Source: Shouchella xiaoxiensis (GTDB lineage Bacteria; Bacillota; Bacilli; Bacillales; Bacillaceae_D). Taken from it: 47,374 bases of DNA. The translations under genes were made by a program, and so were the position numbers. The notes under the pieces were generated by a model. It saw only the letters and a list, made by a program, of their open reading frames with translations, did not search any database and was not told where the DNA came from. The stretch lies in contig NZ_JAFBCV010000021.1 of NCBI RefSeq assembly GCF_016907895.1, forward strand, positions 1 to 47,374. Direction: 5' to 3'. Each line of letters opens with the position of its first letter. The stretch's first letter is position 1. Shown in pieces: positions 46,094 to 47,374 of the stretch.

Positions 46094-47065
46094 TTAAATA
46101 CATTCTTCAATAAATGTAAAATCGATCACTTCATACTGATTATTTACGTTTTTAATGCGTCTTAGAGCCTCTTCTCCTTTCGTAGACTCAATATATGCTT
46201 GGTTATTTACTGAAGGACCAAGATTGATTGTGCGACTAACCTTAAACGGAATTCCCTTACCAGTTGCCCCTTCTCTAATGATTAATTTATCAGGCTGCTC
46301 TAATAATGTATGAATGAGCATTCGAGCGCGTGGAGCGGGAGATGCCTTTAGTATACAGAGCACGTCCCAATCAGTAAGCTCTTGAAAAACATCTCTTTCC
46401 TCACCAGATTCGGCCCAGTCGCACTTTATTGCCTCAATTAAAACAGCTTCTGTCGCTAACATCTCTTTCGAACAAAGCCACTCATTTGTTTTAACAATAA
46501 GCTTCATCATTTGTTCAGCCGTTTCCTCGTCACACGTAATGCCTTCTTCTGAGCATGCTAAACGTTGTACAGTTAACCATGGTGATTGATGGTGATAACC
46601 TCCCATGTAAGCTGCGCGAAAAACATAATCAAGATGATCTAAACCTAGGACTTTAGCAGAACCTGTTATCGGGCTTTTTTCAAGGATATACTTTACTAAC
46701 AAGCTGGTATCAATTCCAGCGCTATCTAAAATAGCTTGAATTTCTTGTGACTGGATGCGAAGTTTCGTAATTTCATGGTGATCATAACCAAAAGCGGTTT
46801 CGATTCCGTTTGAGAATGGAAGATGACCAACATCATGCAAAATAGCGGCAGCCCGAAGCTCTTTATTCTCAGGAAAAAAGTGACTAACTAATTTCCACAA
46901 ACCTAACGAATGATCATATCGTGAATGAATTAATGGTGATACAAGCGCACCTACTCCTAAATGTGCAAGCATCTTGAGACGACGAACAGCTGTAGATTGA
47001 AATAACCTTTTTTCAAACGGTAGGAAATCCATACTCGGGTAAAGCGGTTCTGCAAAAGAAATCAT
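46094..47065 (-). CDS. HD domain phosphohydrolase
   Basis: The 323-residue protein has the HD superfamily metal site: RYDHSLGLW (His 52), AAILHDVGHLPFSN (His 77, Asp 78) and LGLDHLDYVFRAAYMGG (Asp 143 or 146). The layout resembles dNTPase-type HD proteins (SAMHD1/YwfO group), so a nucleotide phosphohydrolase is likely; the substrate is not known. The start ATG has AAGGAGG. It lies between 5S rRNA and csfB, a place where B. subtilis has no gene. An extended -10 (TGCTAAAAT) upstream suggests its own promoter. Confidence 0.82.
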   Translation of the reverse strand: MISFAEPLYPSMDFLPFEKRLFQSTAVRRLKMLAHLGVGALVSPLIHSRYDHSLGLWKLVSHFFPENKELRAAAILHDVGHLPFSNGIETAFGYDHHEITKLRIQSQEIQAILDSAGIDTSLLVKYILEKSPITGSAKVLGLDHLDYVFRAAYMGGYHHQSPWLTVQRLACSEEGITCDEETAEQMMKLIVKTNEWLCSKEMLATEAVLIEAIKCDWAESGEERDVFQELTDWDVLCILKASPAPRARMLIHTLLEQPDKLIIREGATGKGIPFKVSRTINLGPSVNNQAYIESTKGEEALRRIKNVNNQYEVIDFTFIEECI

Positions 47066-47246
47066 TCTTCTCCAACCTCCTTGATTGTATTCCGTTCAGA
47101 TCTAACTATTGTTATTTTAGCATGAATAATCTGTTATTTAATGCAGATTTGCTTGCTCTCATATATTTTTATTTTTCCATCTCATGATAACCGTCATATA
47201 GTGTATCTCCTTCTTCGAAGCAGCGCTCTTTTGCTTTGTGGAAAAT

Positions 47247-47276
47247 CCAAAAAAAGACACCTTTTCAGGTGTCTTT
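47247..47276 (-). terminator. Rho-independent terminator of the rRNA operon
   Basis: AAAGACACCT and AGGTGTCTTT pair perfectly around a 4-base loop, followed by a T run on the minus strand, a few bases after the 5S rRNA 3' end. The space from here to the HD gene (47066-47246) shows no tRNA or reading frame with support. Confidence 0.9.
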
Positions 47277-47280
47277 CGGT

Positions 47281-47374
47281 TTGCCCGGCAACGTTCTACT
47301 CTCACAGGGGGAAGCCCCCAACTACCATCGACGCAAAAGAGCTTAACGGCCGTGTTCGGCATGGGAACGGGTGT
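47281..47374 (-). rRNA. rrf: 5S ribosomal RNA, partial at the window edge
   Basis: The minus strand carries the 5S rRNA pattern: CCGTTCCCATGCCGAACACGG (loop C region), AAGCTCTTTTGCGTCGATGG, GTGAGAGTAGAACGTTGCC and the closing GGGC. The first 20-25 bases lie outside the window. It is followed by the operon terminator. A single base change from the common AGTAGGACG is seen (AGTAGAACG). Confidence 0.96.

Noticed and set aside
47159-47362. Minus-strand reading frame of 67 codons at the window end
   Set aside because: It runs through the 5S rRNA and the rRNA operon terminator, so it is not a gene.

Overview
The window is a chromosomal segment of a low-GC Gram-positive, endospore-forming bacterium of the family Bacillaceae. 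An alkaliphilic genus such as Shouchella or Alkalihalobacillus is my guess only. The backbone follows the gene order downstream of the first rRNA operon in Bacillus subtilis, read here on the minus strand from right to left: 5S rRNA, csfB, yaaO, tmk, darA, holB, ricT, yabA, trmN6, yazA, rsmI, abrB (plus strand), metS, tatD, yabE, rnmV, rsmA, yabG, veg, sspF, ispE, purR, ridA. Sporulation genes (csfB, yabG, sspF, abrB with Spo0A boxes) confirm a spore former.

Three blocks interrupt that order. First, an HD-domain phosphohydrolase gene lies between 5S rRNA and csfB, where xpaC and yaaN are missing; yaaR is also missing between darA and holB. Second, a HerA-type DNA-pumping ATPase and a NurA nuclease (35816-38605) sit between abrB and metS. 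The metS promoter starts inside the last codons of herA, and metS has a T-box leader. Third, about 25 kb (8022-33480) lies between metS and tatD.

The 25-kb block has two parts. The part at 8022-16412 holds a WG-repeat protein, a KdpD-like universal stress protein, a MoxR/DUF58/DUF4129 operon, a small zinc-ribbon membrane protein, and an ABC-F ATPase. The ABC-F gene has a 5' leader containing a 43-codon upstream ORF and an intrinsic terminator, which looks like a transcription attenuator.

The part at 16417-33435 is a single-direction carbohydrate cluster of eleven genes. In order of transcription it has a LacI-family regulator, a lipoprotein solute-binding protein (SBP), a 961-residue exported SBP with two carbohydrate-binding-like domains, a permease pair, a beta-propeller/TPR/Yip1 membrane protein, an exported DUF5696 protein, a second permease pair, an intracellular GH144-like glucanase and a GH35-like glycosidase. 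Two operator palindromes and a cre-like site surround its promoter. There are two sets of importer parts but no ATPase, so a shared MsmX-type ATPase is presumably used. The GH144 member points to beta-1,2-linked glucans as a possible substrate, but this is inference.

The carbohydrate cluster, with its unexplained DUF5696, Yip1 and fused SBP proteins, is the best candidate for an undescribed system. The ABC-F attenuator and the HerA-NurA pair come next. No CRISPR array, insertion sequence, prophage or tRNA gene was seen.
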